This document shows, piece after piece, positions 15,347 through 23,608 of a stretch of DNA of 64,000 bases (the stretch's first letter is position 1; each line of letters begins with the position of its first letter). Under the pieces are notes generated by a model. The model saw nothing but the letters and a program-made list of their open reading frames with translations. It searched no databases and was not told where the DNA came from. Position numbers and translations under genes: made by a program. Origin of the DNA: Geomicrobium halophilum (GTDB taxonomy: Bacteria > Bacillota > Bacilli > Bacillales > Marinococcaceae); the NCBI RefSeq assembly GCF_014207655.1, contig NZ_JACHHJ010000001.1, forward strand, positions 186,001-250,000. The letters are read 5' to 3'.

Positions 15347-16470
15347 ATGCGGTCCAATTTTTACAAGAATTGATCCGGGTGGACTCCTCTAACCCTCCAG
15401 GTAATGAAACTGGAGTTTCTGAGATTTTTGCAGATCGTTGTAAGAAAATCGATTTGCCGTACCATATAACTGATTTAGGTGGGAATCGAAGTAACCTTGA
15501 AATTCGTTTAAAAGGAAAGAACAGCCGTGAGTTGTTACTTTGCGGACATATGGATACAGTTTTACCTGGTAAACAAGAATGGGAATATCCACCGTTTGAA
15601 GCCAAACAAGTGGAAAAGAAATTATACGGCAGGGGCGCTTCAGATATGAAGAGTGGCCTTGCCGCGATGTTTTTAGCTGTTGAATCGTTATTTTTACAAA
15701 AGGAAGAATTGCCGCATGACGTCGTTTTCCTTGCAACAGCGGGGGAAGAAGTCGACAGCTGCGGGGCAAGAATGTATTTGAAAAACCATGGTGTATCAAA
15801 TGTGGAAGCAATGGTGATCGGAGAGCCGACTCGCGAGAAAGTGGTTGTGGGTCACAAAGGGGCATTATGGCTTGAAATCCTTACTTTCGGGAGGACGGCC
15901 CACGGCGCTATGCCGCATCAAGGGGTTAACGCCATTGAACGGATGAAAAAAGTAATGGCGTTACTCGATGAATGTCGCCTTAATTGGAAAGTAACCGGTG
16001 AACCGCTTGGTGAAAGTAGTTTGTCGATAAATAAAATTGAGGGGGGTGTGCAGGCAAACGTTATTCCGGACCAATGCCGTGTATATGTCGATATACGAAC
16101 CATCCCCCCTCAATCTCACAAAGAACTAATTTTGGAATTGGAAACGAAGTTGCAGGCCCTCTTTGCTGAGGAACGCGAAGATTCTCCTTTCCAATTACAA
16201 ACGTTATTGAACAGGCCTGGTATTTTAACAGAGTCATCAAGCCGTATCATTCAGACCGCGCAGGAAATCAATGGAGGTGATAAGGAGGTTCACGGTGTAT
16301 CATATTATACGGATGCGGCTGTACTAAATCCTGAAAGTCAAATCCCCACACTCATTTACGGCCCTGGTGACGAGCGATTAGCTCACCAGCCCAATGAATA
16401 CGTGGACACAGATGCATATTTGCGATCAATCGAATACTATAAATCGTTGGCGCTTACGTTTAAAGCATAG
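15343..16470 (+). CDS. M20-family metallo-amidohydrolase
   Basis: A 375-residue M20 peptidase-fold hydrolase (ArgE, DapE, N-carbamoyl-amino acid amidohydrolase group). Di-metal motifs: LCGHMDTVLPG, GRGASDMKSGLAAM, TAGEEVDSCGA, IGEPT, and the C-terminal YYTDAAVL. The GTG at 15343 is chosen because GGGGGGAG lies five bases upstream and GTGA couples it to the preceding stop; a GTG at 15298 is possible. It ends the BMC operon. Given the gene set, deacylation or decarbamoylation of an N-acyl amino acid product is likely. The substrate is not determined. Confidence 0.85.
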   Translation: MNAVQFLQELIRVDSSNPPGNETGVSEIFADRCKKIDLPYHITDLGGNRSNLEIRLKGKNSRELLLCGHMDTVLPGKQEWEYPPFEAKQVEKKLYGRGASDMKSGLAAMFLAVESLFLQKEELPHDVVFLATAGEEVDSCGARMYLKNHGVSNVEAMVIGEPTREKVVVGHKGALWLEILTFGRTAHGAMPHQGVNAIERMKKVMALLDECRLNWKVTGEPLGESSLSINKIEGGVQANVIPDQCRVYVDIRTIPPQSHKELILELETKLQALFAEEREDSPFQLQTLLNRPGILTESSSRIIQTAQEINGGDKEVHGVSYYTDAAVLNPESQIPTLIYGPGDERLAHQPNEYVDTDAYLRSIEYYKSLALTFKA

Positions 16471-16494
16471 CGCATTGACAAAATATGAGATCTC

Positions 16495-16556
16495 AAAAAA
16501 ACGAACAGAGAAGAAGCGCTAGCGCTTGTACGCAGCTTCTCTCTGTTCTTTCTATT
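16495..16556. terminator. bidirectional terminator between BMC operon and MTOX gene
   Basis: GAACAGAGA (16503-16511) pairs with TCTCTGTTC (16540-16548), with further inner pairing. Seven A on the left give a strong T-run for the minus-strand gene; the plus-strand T-run is shorter. It separates the convergent BMC operon and oxidase gene. Confidence 0.7.
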
Positions 16557-16560
16557 ATGG

Positions 16561-17727
16561 TTATTGGCGTAACGTTTTCCCTGTATGCTGTAAATCCTGT
16601 CGTGTAATGGAGAAGATCGAGATGTCATGTTCGGTATTTCCATCCAACGCCAATTGACTCAAAATTTCCCCAATGACACTGGCAAATTTAAACCCATGTC
16701 CGGAAAACCCGGCGGCAATGGTAACGTGTGAATGTTGTGGATATAGATCTACAATAAAATGTTCATCTGGTGTTCTTGTGTATATACAAGCGATACCACG
16801 CTTTAATTTTCCGGCAGCCTCTGGCATATACCTTTCCAAAAATTCACGTCCGTAGTTTTCATCTTCTGGATATATACCGTATTCACGGTTAACATAAGCT
16901 GGTTCCGTTTTTTGCCCGATGTCGTGGCGACCGATTTTTAAGCCGCATCCGTCGAAGCTGGGAAACCCATAATATACCCCGGATGGCATGTCAACAAAAA
17001 AAGCAGGGAAAACATCAGATTCATATAAAGAGGGATCGGAATCAAACCAGGTGGTAGTTTGGCGAGTCGGTTGTAATGGTATATCTAAACCTAAGTTTGA
17101 TAGAACTTTCTCGTTCCAAGCTCCAGCGCTGATAATCAGCTTTTTAGCCGTATAAGTGTCTTGTTCTGTTGTAATAGAAACGGAATCCTCGTAGATTTCA
17201 ATATCTTTGGCTGGTGTATTCGTTAATATGGTAGCGTTATTTTTTGTAGCTAATTGTCGATAAGCGCGAATACAGTTTTCACTATAAAGCACACCGGATT
17301 CTGGTTCAAAACAGCCTTTGTACCCTTCCGGTAGCTTAATTCCTGGCCACCGCTTATTTACTTCACCGGCATCTAATAATTCAAGGGGTAATGAATACTG
17401 CTTGGAGCTAGCTATAGCTTCATCGATAAACGCGGATCCTTCTGGGCCAAATCCAAGTACTCCCGTTTTTTTAAATATGGTTTCGTCAACTTCCTGCTGC
17501 AGTTCATTCCACAATGTTTGTGCTCTTAACGCCAAAGGTACATATTCTCTGCCTTCCCCATATGCATGACGAATAATTCGGGTATCCCCGTGATGACTCC
17601 CATTTGTGTGAGGCGGGTCGAAGGCATCAATAAGCAGTGTTTTTGCCCCTTGTCTGGTTAAATAATAACCGGCTGCCATCCCCATGGATCCGGCCCCAAC
17701 AACGATCACGTCATAATCTGCGTTCAT
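16561..17727 (-). CDS. MTOX/monomeric sarcosine oxidase-like FAD amine oxidase
   Basis: A 388-residue FAD-dependent oxidoreductase of the N-methyltryptophan oxidase / monomeric sarcosine oxidase family. The N terminus has the FAD dinucleotide motif VVGAGSMGMAAGYYL; GDTRIIRHAYGEG and the C-terminal GFSGHGFKFASVIGE are typical of this family. The latter region lacks an obvious change of the covalent FAD site. These enzymes oxidise N-methyl amino acids and release formaldehyde, which fits the formaldehyde dehydrogenase and THF genes nearby. It follows the GlcG-like gene after about 43 bases on the same strand and is probably co-transcribed. Substrate is not certain. Confidence 0.85.
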   Translation of the reverse strand: MNADYDVIVVGAGSMGMAAGYYLTRQGAKTLLIDAFDPPHTNGSHHGDTRIIRHAYGEGREYVPLALRAQTLWNELQQEVDETIFKKTGVLGFGPEGSAFIDEAIASSKQYSLPLELLDAGEVNKRWPGIKLPEGYKGCFEPESGVLYSENCIRAYRQLATKNNATILTNTPAKDIEIYEDSVSITTEQDTYTAKKLIISAGAWNEKVLSNLGLDIPLQPTRQTTTWFDSDPSLYESDVFPAFFVDMPSGVYYGFPSFDGCGLKIGRHDIGQKTEPAYVNREYGIYPEDENYGREFLERYMPEAAGKLKRGIACIYTRTPDEHFIVDLYPQHSHVTIAAGFSGHGFKFASVIGEILSQLALDGNTEHDISIFSITRQDLQHTGKTLRQ

Positions 17728-17770
17728 TCTATCCCCCCATGTTTTGGCTCAAAGGATTTCACTAATCTCC

Positions 17771-18178
17771 CTAGCTTTCAAATTTTTTTACAGCTGCTTC
17801 TGCCACTTTCACATCGTGATCGACTGTACTCCCACTCACACCTATGGCACCGATCACCTTCCCGTCGTTAATAAGTGGAATGCCTCCGCCGAAAACGACA
17901 ATTTTTCCTTGATTAGTGGTGTTTAATCCATAAAGTTCTCCTTGAGGGGCCGTGGCATCTGCCAGATTGGATGTCGGCATTTTGAGTGCGACGGATGTCC
18001 ATGCTTTATTCTGGGCGATATCGATACTGGCCAACCAAGCATCATCCATACGATGGGTGGCGATCAGGTTTCCACCCTCATCCAGAATCGAAATCACCAT
18101 CGATACGCCTAGGTTTTGCGCTTCACGCTCAGCGGCTTCAATCAGTGTTTTGGCTGTGTTTAAATCCAATGTACTCAT
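17771..18178 (-). CDS. GlcG/HbpS-family protein, copy 1
   Basis: A 135-residue protein of the GlcG/HbpS (haem-degrading, PF03928) family: TLIEAAEREAQNLGVSMVISILDEGG, then RMDDAW, QNKAWTSVALKM, and the C-terminal GAIGVSGSTVDHDVKVAEAA. The family includes extracellular haem-binding sensors and small proteins of unknown function in catabolic operons. No signal peptide is present. The ATG at 18178 is chosen because the paralogue at 29704 starts at the matching position with the same 8-base spacing from GGAGGG. It differs from that paralogue at only about a dozen residues. It lies between LysR and the MTOX-like oxidase. Confidence 0.85.
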   Translation of the reverse strand: MSTLDLNTAKTLIEAAEREAQNLGVSMVISILDEGGNLIATHRMDDAWLASIDIAQNKAWTSVALKMPTSNLADATAPQGELYGLNTTNQGKIVVFGGGIPLINDGKVIGAIGVSGSTVDHDVKVAEAAVKKFES

Positions 18179-18282
18179 CATAAACTCCCTCCAATGATTG
18201 AATTTTCATAAATGAATGCCATTTGTCTGTAGTATAGATGAGATTATATATCACGTAAAATGACTGTTATTGATATCATCAA

Positions 18283-19173
18283 TCATTCAAACTGATACCT
18301 TATCCATCCCGTTTGCTTGGGTTCCGGTGTTGTATAGATCGTCTCGATGAATTTTTGCATCGAATTCGTTAAATAAGCGTCAGATCGTCGGATAAAAACA
18401 GTTGTCACGTGACTGTATTTTTCCGGCAGCTTCATGCAGCGGACGACACCATCCTGTTCGAGATGGCGAATGGTGGACTTCGGGAGGAGCGTGACGCCTA
18501 AGCCGGATACCACACATCCTAAAATCGTTTCTAGCGTGCCAAATTCTATAATATTTGCAGGATAAATTCCCTCAGCATTGACCCAGTCTGTCAATTTCGC
18601 CCGGTAGCTGCACCCTGATTTAAACACAAGCAACGGTTTATGGGCGAATTCATCCAAAGAAATATCTTTATTATTTGAAATCAATGTCAATTCTTCTTGG
18701 AACACTTCATGTTGAATAATTTTAGGATGCTCCTCAAAGCCGGTGACAAAGGCCCCGTCTAATTTGTGTGTAAGTACCTGCCCTACAAGGTTTTCCGTTA
18801 CACCTGTAACCAATGATAAATCTACATTTGGATAATTCTCATAATAGGAGGATAAAATGTGGGGGAGCCTGATGACGGTTTCAACGGTTCCCAGGTCGAG
18901 TTTACCTGAAGGCTGATCCGAATCTTTAACAACTTTTACCATCTCATCGATCATGGATAAGACATTTTCGGTATACGATAATAGTTTTTTTCCTTCTGGA
19001 TTTAAAATCATTCCGCGACTGTCACGGTGAAATAACTGCGTGTGCAATTCTTTCTCCAACAATTTAATTCTCGTCGTTACATGGGATTGGACATAACTTA
19101 ACTCGTTAGCTGCTTTACTGACACTTCCGTGAAAAGCTACAGAATTGAAAATTTTTAAATCTCTGATTTCCAC
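18283..19173 (-). CDS. LysR-family transcriptional regulator
   Basis: A roughly 296-residue LysR regulator with an N-terminal winged helix (VEIRDLKIFNSVAFHGSVSKAA and the SYVQSHVTTRIKLLEKEL recognition region) and a C-terminal co-inducer-binding domain. It resembles the Bacillus CzcR subgroup. The GTG at 19173 gives the family's normal start; a TTG at 19182 is also in frame. It is followed by the GlcG-like and oxidase genes on the same strand and faces the formaldehyde dehydrogenase gene, so it probably controls one or both sets. The inducer is unknown. Confidence 0.88.
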   Translation of the reverse strand: MEIRDLKIFNSVAFHGSVSKAANELSYVQSHVTTRIKLLEKELHTQLFHRDSRGMILNPEGKKLLSYTENVLSMIDEMVKVVKDSDQPSGKLDLGTVETVIRLPHILSSYYENYPNVDLSLVTGVTENLVGQVLTHKLDGAFVTGFEEHPKIIQHEVFQEELTLISNNKDISLDEFAHKPLLVFKSGCSYRAKLTDWVNAEGIYPANIIEFGTLETILGCVVSGLGVTLLPKSTIRHLEQDGVVRCMKLPEKYSHVTTVFIRRSDAYLTNSMQKFIETIYTTPEPKQTGWIRYQFE

Positions 19174-19348
19174 CTTTATCAAACCTCGCCCTTATTACAC
19201 AAAATGATAGAAGCTATCGTTTTTAATCATTTTACATGATTTAGTCCCTTTTATACAATTTATATCAAGGAAAGGAAGCGATTTAATATTTTCAATTTAA
19301 ATTATATTAAAAAATAAGTTCGTACCCTTGTAAAGATTGTAAAAAAAA

Positions 19349-19363
19349 TATAATCGCTTTCAA
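19349..19363 (-). promoter_or_regulatory. candidate cre (CcpA) site before fdhA
   Basis: On the minus strand TTGAAAGCGATTATA matches the cre consensus WTGNAANCGNWNNCA except for one position. It sits about 25 bases before the fdhA start. Single-mismatch sites occur by chance, so support is modest. Confidence 0.35.
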
Positions 19364-19387
19364 AATTATTCATGGAGGGGGAGCATT

Positions 19388-20599
19388 ATGGCATCAAATA
19401 AAGGCGTCGTTTATCAAGGTAAGGGAAAAGTCACTGTCGAAGACATCGGTTATCCGGAACTTGTTCTCAGAGATGGTCCCGGTGTGCCGAAAGAAAACGT
19501 AAACCGAAAATGTGAGCATGGCGTCATCCTTAAAGTCATTACTACGAACATTTGCGGAAGCGACCAACATATGGTACGTGGCAGAACGACTGCCCCTCAA
19601 GGCTTGGTTCTTGGACATGAAATCACCGGGGAAGTCATTGAAACAGGACGTGATGTTGAATTTATTAAAAAAGGGGACATGGTCTCTGTTCCTTTTAATA
19701 TCGCGTGTGGACGTTGTGTCATGTGCCAACAGCAAAAAACTCATATCTGTACAAATGTCAATCCTGATCGCCCAGGCTCCGCATATGGCTATGTTGACAT
19801 GGGCGGTTGGGTCGGCGGCCAGTCCGAATATGTGATGGTTCCATATGCTGACTTTCAACTGCTTGTATTCCCAGATAAAGATCAGGCGATGGATAAAATC
19901 CTGGATTTAACGATGCTAACGGATATTTTTCCAACCGGTTTTCATGGAGCCTATACAGCAGGCGTAACGATGGGTTCAACCGTTTATGTTGCTGGAGCCG
20001 GTCCTGTAGGACTTGCGGCAGCACATTCCGCACAACTCCTTGGAGCATCCGCTGTTATTGTCGGTGATTTAAACGAAGAACGGCTTCAACAAGCGAGAAG
20101 CTTCGGCTGTGAAACGGTTAATTTGAAAGAACATGATCGATTGGGTGAACAGATTGAACAGATTCTCGGAATACCGGAAGTGGATGCAGCTGTTGACGCG
20201 GTAGGATTTGAAGCTTCAGGGCATGGAGAAAGCGGGGAACAACCTGCTGCTGTATTAAACGCTATTATGGATGTCACGCAGGCCGGCGGTGGACTTGGCA
20301 TACCCGGGTTGTATGTAACCGAGGACCCTGGAGCTTGGGATAAAGACGCTCAGACAGGGGCGTTGAAAGTCCGCTTTGGACAGGGATGGGCAAAAGCGCA
20401 TACCTTTGTCACTGGACAAACTCCGGCAATGCAGTATAATCGTGGCTTGATGAAATCAATCCTATCCGGCAATGCCCAGATAGCAAAAGCGGTCAATGCA
20501 CAAGTCATTTCCCTCGATGATGCGCCGGATGGATATGCCGACTTTGACAGCGGGGTTGCGAAGAAATTCGTCATTGATCCGCATGGGTCAATTCAATAA
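19388..20599 (+). CDS. fdhA: zinc-dependent formaldehyde dehydrogenase, FdhA type
   Basis: A 403-residue zinc-containing medium-chain dehydrogenase resembling glutathione-independent formaldehyde dehydrogenase. Catalytic zinc motif CGSDQHMVRGR and GHE, structural zinc cysteines in CGRCVMCQQQKTHIC, NAD-binding GAGPVGLAAA, and the extra segments PGSAYGYVDMGGWVGGQSEY that mark the FdhA group. It oxidises formaldehyde to formate with NAD. That suits the demethylating oxidases on either side. GGAGGGGG lies eight bases before the ATG. A cre-like site (19349-19363) is just upstream. Confidence 0.9.
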   Translation: MASNKGVVYQGKGKVTVEDIGYPELVLRDGPGVPKENVNRKCEHGVILKVITTNICGSDQHMVRGRTTAPQGLVLGHEITGEVIETGRDVEFIKKGDMVSVPFNIACGRCVMCQQQKTHICTNVNPDRPGSAYGYVDMGGWVGGQSEYVMVPYADFQLLVFPDKDQAMDKILDLTMLTDIFPTGFHGAYTAGVTMGSTVYVAGAGPVGLAAAHSAQLLGASAVIVGDLNEERLQQARSFGCETVNLKEHDRLGEQIEQILGIPEVDAAVDAVGFEASGHGESGEQPAAVLNAIMDVTQAGGGLGIPGLYVTEDPGAWDKDAQTGALKVRFGQGWAKAHTFVTGQTPAMQYNRGLMKSILSGNAQIAKAVNAQVISLDDAPDGYADFDSGVAKKFVIDPHGSIQ

Positions 20600-20770
20600 A
20601 AAGAAAATTCAGGAATATGTAAACCGAGCAATTTGCCGGAAGATAGAAGGGTGTGTCAAGGGATCGCTTGTCACACCTAATACCGGAAATACAATAAAAA
20701 TGAAAGGCAGCATCGACAAAAATGCAGTATTGAGAGCTTAGAGTAAGATTTGAACAATAAGAATAAATGA

Positions 20771-21022
20771 ACCATTAAAAGTCACTTATCATTAGAGAGG
20801 ATAAGTAAAGCCTTCATTGGTCTAGTAAACAATGCACCCGGAACCGCATCCGCTATTCCGGCAGTACTCGTTCTCTTTGGCTGGAATGACCCGACCTTGG
20901 TCGTCACCGTAACTTTAATCTGTGCAATAATAGGATGGATCATAGGAATAGGTGGAGCGAAGTTGTTCTCCAATTATAAAAAGATACTCCCTGAGGATGT
21001 TAAGAAAGATGTAGGTGTTTGA
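20771..21022 (+). pseudogene. C-terminal relic of an integral membrane protein
   Basis: An open stretch of 83 codons with no start codon: a GLVNNAPGTASAIPAV segment, one or two hydrophobic helices (TLICAIIGWIIGIGG), and a charged C-terminal tail ending at TGA. The Asn-Ala-Pro-Gly-Thr-Ala block and helices look like the end of a transporter. The rest of the gene is absent and a stop lies just upstream. The family was not identified. The surrounding 20600-20770 shows no gene. Confidence 0.55.
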
Positions 21023-21103
21023 GAAAAATTCAAGAAGATTTCATTGAGTAAGTATTTTGCGGCTGAACCACTTGCTACTTATCTAAAGTAACATAATGGT
21101 ATG

Positions 21104-21137
21104 AGGCTCCCTCGTCATTTGCGGGGGAGCCTTTTTA
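21104..21137 (+). terminator. intrinsic terminator after the membrane-protein relic
   Basis: AGGCTCCCTCG (21104-21114) pairs with CGGGGGAGCCT (21122-21132), followed by TTTTT. It remains intact downstream of the decayed gene and may also serve fdhA readthrough. Confidence 0.75.
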
Positions 21138-21174
21138 TGTTTTTTGTCTTACCCTTTTTGTTTCTGTAAGGTTT

Positions 21175-21864
21175 TTAAGAATTCCGTTGATCCAAAGCAA
21201 AGTCAAAGGAAAACGAATTGGCATTTTCCAAGATTTCCTTGATGTATTTCATCGTAATTTCCGTTGCCTTTTCGCCGGAGTAGTCATATCTCCGGTTCAG
21301 AACAAGGGTCAGCATACCCTGCCAGATCAGTTTTATCATTTCCTGTACGTGCTCTGCGTTTTCTTCTTTAATATACCCCGCTTGAACACACTCCTCCATC
21401 GCGATGCGTTCCCTGGTTGTCATGTCAAACTCCAAAAACATCGGTTTTAAATCGGCAGGTAGATCGTCGAGATCATCCGGGAACTGATCATAATACTCAT
21501 CCATCAGTTCTTTGGATCCGCCTCCGACATTCGATGAGAAAATGGCATGATAGATGTGTGGTTCAGCAAAGGAATATTGACAAAAGCATTCCCACATGAG
21601 CAAAAATCTTTCCAGAGGGTTGCTCCCTTTCTCCATATAGGCGGGGAGGGCTGATGTATATTTTTTCAACATTTTTAACGAAGAATAAAAAATAAGGTGA
21701 GAAAGTTCGTGAAAGTAATTATAAATGGTCGCGCTGTTGTAACCGGCCAAATCGGATACTTTCCGAATTGTTACATTTTCAATGCCTTCCTCTTCAATGA
21801 TTTGAACGGTGGCGTCTATAAAATATCTCATCATGCGGACGGTTTGAATCGCCTTTTTGTCCAA
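21175..21864 (-). CDS. TetR/AcrR-family transcriptional regulator
   Basis: A 229-residue TetR-type regulator. The N-terminal helix-turn-helix is DATVQIIEEEGIENVTIRKVSDLAGYNSATIYNYF-like, with the NSATIYNYFHEL recognition helix. The C-terminal ligand domain is unassigned. It is divergent from the GcvT-like/MetF-like genes, with a 380-base intergenic region between, and probably represses them or itself. No ligand can be inferred. Confidence 0.88.
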   Translation of the reverse strand: MDKKAIQTVRMMRYFIDATVQIIEEEGIENVTIRKVSDLAGYNSATIYNYFHELSHLIFYSSLKMLKKYTSALPAYMEKGSNPLERFLLMWECFCQYSFAEPHIYHAIFSSNVGGGSKELMDEYYDQFPDDLDDLPADLKPMFLEFDMTTRERIAMEECVQAGYIKEENAEHVQEMIKLIWQGMLTLVLNRRYDYSGEKATEITMKYIKEILENANSFSFDFALDQRNS

Positions 21865-22246
21865 GCTGTCACCTCTTTTCAGGATGAAAATGTGAATTCC
21901 GATTCATCCTTACTTTAATCTAGCACATTTGTCCAATATTCTTCAAACAGGTACGAAATGGCGCAAATGGTGTCGGAAATTATTTTACTAAAAATTTGAA
22001 AAACTGGTTCACGTTTGCTTATATATCGATCATAATATAATCAAGAATATAAAATAATCATGATTATATGAATGGGGGAATAAGAATAAGGTAATTCAGA
22101 TTTTTCTACCGTTTTTTTTGAAAGCGCTTTAAATGATCTTCTGTTCAACATGCCAGGGCAGGCGGAGAATGTTTTGGATGTGTCTGACGGTGTCAGTGTT
22201 GTCTCGTGTTTATTTAATTTTATTTTCAAATAAGGAGGCAATTGGT
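21865..22246. other. divergent regulatory region, TetR to GcvT-like gene
   Basis: AT-rich region containing a perfect 14-base palindrome ATAATCATGATTAT (22054-22067), a possible operator, and a cre-like sequence TTGAAAGCGCTTTAA (22118-22132) with one mismatch to the CcpA consensus. No gene is supported: an in-frame upstream extension of the GcvT-like gene from 22133 has no ribosome site. Confidence 0.4.
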
Positions 22247-23542
22247 ATGTCTGTTGAGGTGAAGCCGATATCAGGATTCAAGACGTCTAACGATCTCGAG
22301 GTACTGGACGTGCACAGGCACGTCCCGGTCAACCTGCGCCAAAGCGGAGACAACGGTTCACGCATGTTGATTTCACAAAGGATGCGTAAGTCCCCCTTCT
22401 GGCACCTTTCCCAGGAAGCCGGCTGTTGGTGCTATGAGGTATACAACCATATGTACCATCCGCGCGCCTATGTCCCGTGGGAGGAGGGCGGAGTCCTCAA
22501 AGAATACGAATACCTTACCGAACACGTCACACTTTGGAATGTCGCTGTAGAACGGCAGATCCAAGTGAAAGGTCCCGATGCTTCCAAGCTGGTCGACTTG
22601 GCCATCACGCGCCCGGTTGAGAAAGTCAAGGTAGGAAAGGCCCGCTACGTTATCTTGTGCAACGAAGAAGGCGGCATCATAAATGATCCGGTCCTCCTTC
22701 GTCCGAATGAAGATGAATTTTGGTTCTCTCTCTCCGACAGCGACGTTTCCCTGTGGTTGCAGGCGCTCAATATGACGAACAAATTTGATTGTACGGTACG
22801 CGAAATCGATGTTGCTCCCGTGCAAATTCAAGGTCCGAAGTCGACAGCGCTTATGATCGACCTGTTTGGCGAGCGGATCCATGATGTGCCCTACTACGGA
22901 CTGCTCGAGGGCGAGGTGAATGGTTGTCCCGTCATCGTGTCCCGGACGGGATTCTCGGGTGAGGCCGGCTATGAGATCTACCTCTATGACGCCAGCATCA
23001 ATGCTGAACGGCTCTGGTACCATCTCCTCGAAGCCGGCAAAACGCATAATCTAAAAGTGATTGCCCCGGGTCACATCCGTCGGATCGAGGCGGGTATCCT
23101 CTCCTACGGTCAGGACATGGATCTGGAGACCAATCCATACCAGGTCGGATTGGCTTGGCAAGTGGACCTGAACAAATCTCGATTCGTGGGTAAGGAAGCC
23201 CTCGCTCGCATCAAGAATGAAGGTGTTACCAGCAAGCTGGCAGGGCTGAAGTTTGGCGGTAAGCAGATCGACTGGTACCCCGCCGATTATTACATCGTCT
23301 ACGCTGAGAATGAGACGAAACCGGTCGGCTACATTACCTCTGCTTTTTATTCGCCGACGCAAGGGTGTAATATTGGTTACGCGATGTTGCCCAACTCGTT
23401 TAGTACGATCGGAACTCAGCTTGAAGTGCACCTGCCCGAACCATATGCAGGTGGGCGCGTTAACGCGGAGGTTGCAGAGACGCCGTTCAAGCCGCCCGAA
23501 TTCCCTGGCACGGGATTGACCCAGACCGGCCGGAAGCTTTAG
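22247..23542 (+). CDS. GcvT-like THF-dependent methyltransferase
   Basis: A 431-residue protein of the aminomethyltransferase (GcvT) superfamily, with the THF-binding barrel and C-terminal domain (VIVSRTGFSGEAGYEIYL, APGHIRRIEAGILSYGQDMD, NPYQVGLAWQVDLNK). It is longer than true GcvT and resembles folate-dependent O-/N-/S-demethylases such as LigM, DesA and DmdA. It would move a methyl group to THF. The ATG at 22247 has AAGGAGGC upstream. It is followed by a MetF-like gene and then Fhs, the same set as the ligM-metF-ligH type cluster. Codon use is distinctly GC-rich compared with neighbours, suggesting transfer. The methyl donor is unknown. Confidence 0.8.
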   Translation: MSVEVKPISGFKTSNDLEVLDVHRHVPVNLRQSGDNGSRMLISQRMRKSPFWHLSQEAGCWCYEVYNHMYHPRAYVPWEEGGVLKEYEYLTEHVTLWNVAVERQIQVKGPDASKLVDLAITRPVEKVKVGKARYVILCNEEGGIINDPVLLRPNEDEFWFSLSDSDVSLWLQALNMTNKFDCTVREIDVAPVQIQGPKSTALMIDLFGERIHDVPYYGLLEGEVNGCPVIVSRTGFSGEAGYEIYLYDASINAERLWYHLLEAGKTHNLKVIAPGHIRRIEAGILSYGQDMDLETNPYQVGLAWQVDLNKSRFVGKEALARIKNEGVTSKLAGLKFGGKQIDWYPADYYIVYAENETKPVGYITSAFYSPTQGCNIGYAMLPNSFSTIGTQLEVHLPEPYAGGRVNAEVAETPFKPPEFPGTGLTQTGRKL

Positions 23543-23608
23543 ACGCGATAATTCGAGATGCAACGGGTCTGCCTGCGGGTAGGTCCGTTGCAGAAAGAGG
23601 TGATGGCA

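Noticed and set aside
23564-23600. Stem-loop GCAACGG/CCGTTGC between the GcvT-like and MetF-like genes
   Set aside because: No T-run and it lies immediately before the ribosome site, so it is not called a terminator; a role in translation control is possible but unsupported.
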